A stretch of 64,000 bases of DNA. Origin: Cryptomeria japonica (lineage: Eukaryota; Streptophyta; Pinopsida; Cupressales; Cupressaceae). How positions within the stretch are numbered: the stretch's first letter is position 1; every line of letters starts with the position of its first letter. Below are positions 63,319 to 64,000 of this stretch, piece by piece. The position numbers were made by a program, and so were the translations under genes. The notes beneath the pieces are model-generated. The model was not told the DNA's origin. It worked only from the letters and a program-made list of their open reading frames with translations, and ran no database searches. The DNA lies in contig NC_081414.1 in NCBI RefSeq assembly GCF_030272615.1, forward strand, positions 48,538,501-48,602,500, written 5' to 3'.

Positions 63319-64000
63319 TATAGTGTCATATAATTGCGACCCTAACAATTTTTGACTGCATTAGGGTCCTCACGCATGCGAATTTGAATCCTCTAGTCTG
63401 ATCGGAGACCAGAGATTTCTCAGCTTGCAAAAAAATCTTCTTTCTTGGCCTCTGTATCACCCTGTCCGCACTCTGCCCTGGAGAAAGGGGTAGGACAGGG
63501 GCGTGGTGCCCTTGTCCTCCTAGAAAAGGAGCGTTGTGCCCCTGTCCCTACCCTATTTTGGGGCAGGACCCTTCCTAGGGTTGCATTGTTGGATGTGCCT
63601 TGGGCAGGAAACTCCCTCGATGTCAGCCCGTGATGGAAATCAAATCCACTAAAAAATATTTAAGGGGGCATCAGTCCTCTCATTTGCATAAGTTGAGGTT
63701 GGATGAGTGGGAAATTGACAAGCGATCAAGCATTCTTTTCTAGCATTGAGCATTCTCAAGTCTCCCTTCAAGGCTAGGTGTTGCATTCAAGTCAAGGATT
63801 CAACTATTGAAGAAAAGATTGATTTCAACATTCAATTCCACACAAGCACTTCTATCAACATTTCTACTAAAACCTCCCTTGAGGTGATTTACAATTTAGT
63901 CTTTCATTTACATCTACTTGCAAGTACTTTCTTTCATTACTTGGTTAATTCCAAAAACTGGGGTTTGACCTAAAGGCAAACCCCCAATCCCAACCCATTT
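63319..64000 (+). repeat. Partial LTR of a gypsy-like family, plus orientation, running off the right edge
   Basis: Begins TATAGTGTCATATAATTGCG (the usual TG start has become TA), continues through GGGTCCTCACGCATGCG, a GC-rich block with GGACAGGGGCGTGGTGCCC at 63493-63511, and GGTTTGACC...GGCAAACCCCC at 63962-63987. All landmarks match, in order, the minus-orientation LTR at 1-843. Confidence 0.75.

Overview
The window contains no intact cellular gene. It is a dense, deeply nested block of plant LTR retrotransposons plus one LINE, of the kind found in very large seed-plant genomes. A conifer or other gymnosperm is my best guess, from the number and age of the insertions and the lack of genes, but nothing here proves the species.

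The backbone is one Ty3/gypsy element, here called G1, on the minus strand. Its 5' LTR starts at 56022 and its pol stop codon is at 3541. The order of domains (gag, protease, RT, RNase H, a second RNase H, integrase) and the leader fit the Tat/Ogre-type lineage. Six later insertions cut G1: D (48618-55455) in the 5' LTR; C (40274-47621, autonomous Ty1/copia) and B (32565-39504) in the 5' leader; a solo LTR (27905-29668) in gag; A (13791-26667) between protease and RT; and E (4116-10081, Ty1/copia) in integrase. Each is flanked by a 5-bp target-site duplication: exact for D, the gag solo LTR and A; one mismatch for B, C and E. Removing the coding-region inserts with one duplication copy rejoins the G1 reading frame exactly. 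About 41.8 kb of the 52.5-kb span is inserted DNA, leaving about 10.7 kb of G1.

Element A is itself cut by a solo LTR (22059-23553, duplication ATTAT) and by a short, young LTR element that carries only a gag gene (16191-20522, duplication TATCC). Nesting is therefore three levels deep, and the innermost element has the most similar LTRs.

The most unusual content is A, B and D. A and B are large LTR elements without pol. Both encode the same two proteins: a coiled-coil/zinc-knuckle protein (ORF1), then a long protein with a helical domain I do not recognise and a coiled-coil tail (ORF2). Their primer site, polypurine tracts and a conserved LTR block match the autonomous copia element C, so they look like non-autonomous elements moved by C-type machinery. 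D is a precisely inserted 6.8-kb unit. It has an array of degenerate repeats of about 130 bp, then a long broken gene of the same general design, but I can find no matching terminal repeats.

The flanks hold a minus-strand LTR (1-843) and a plus-strand LTR of the same family (63319-64000), an orphan copia LTR with primer site (56967-57649), and a decayed L1-type LINE (about 57700-62880) split by a solo LTR of the G1 family (61670-62462). Almost every reading frame is interrupted by stops or frameshifts. All alignments were made by eye.
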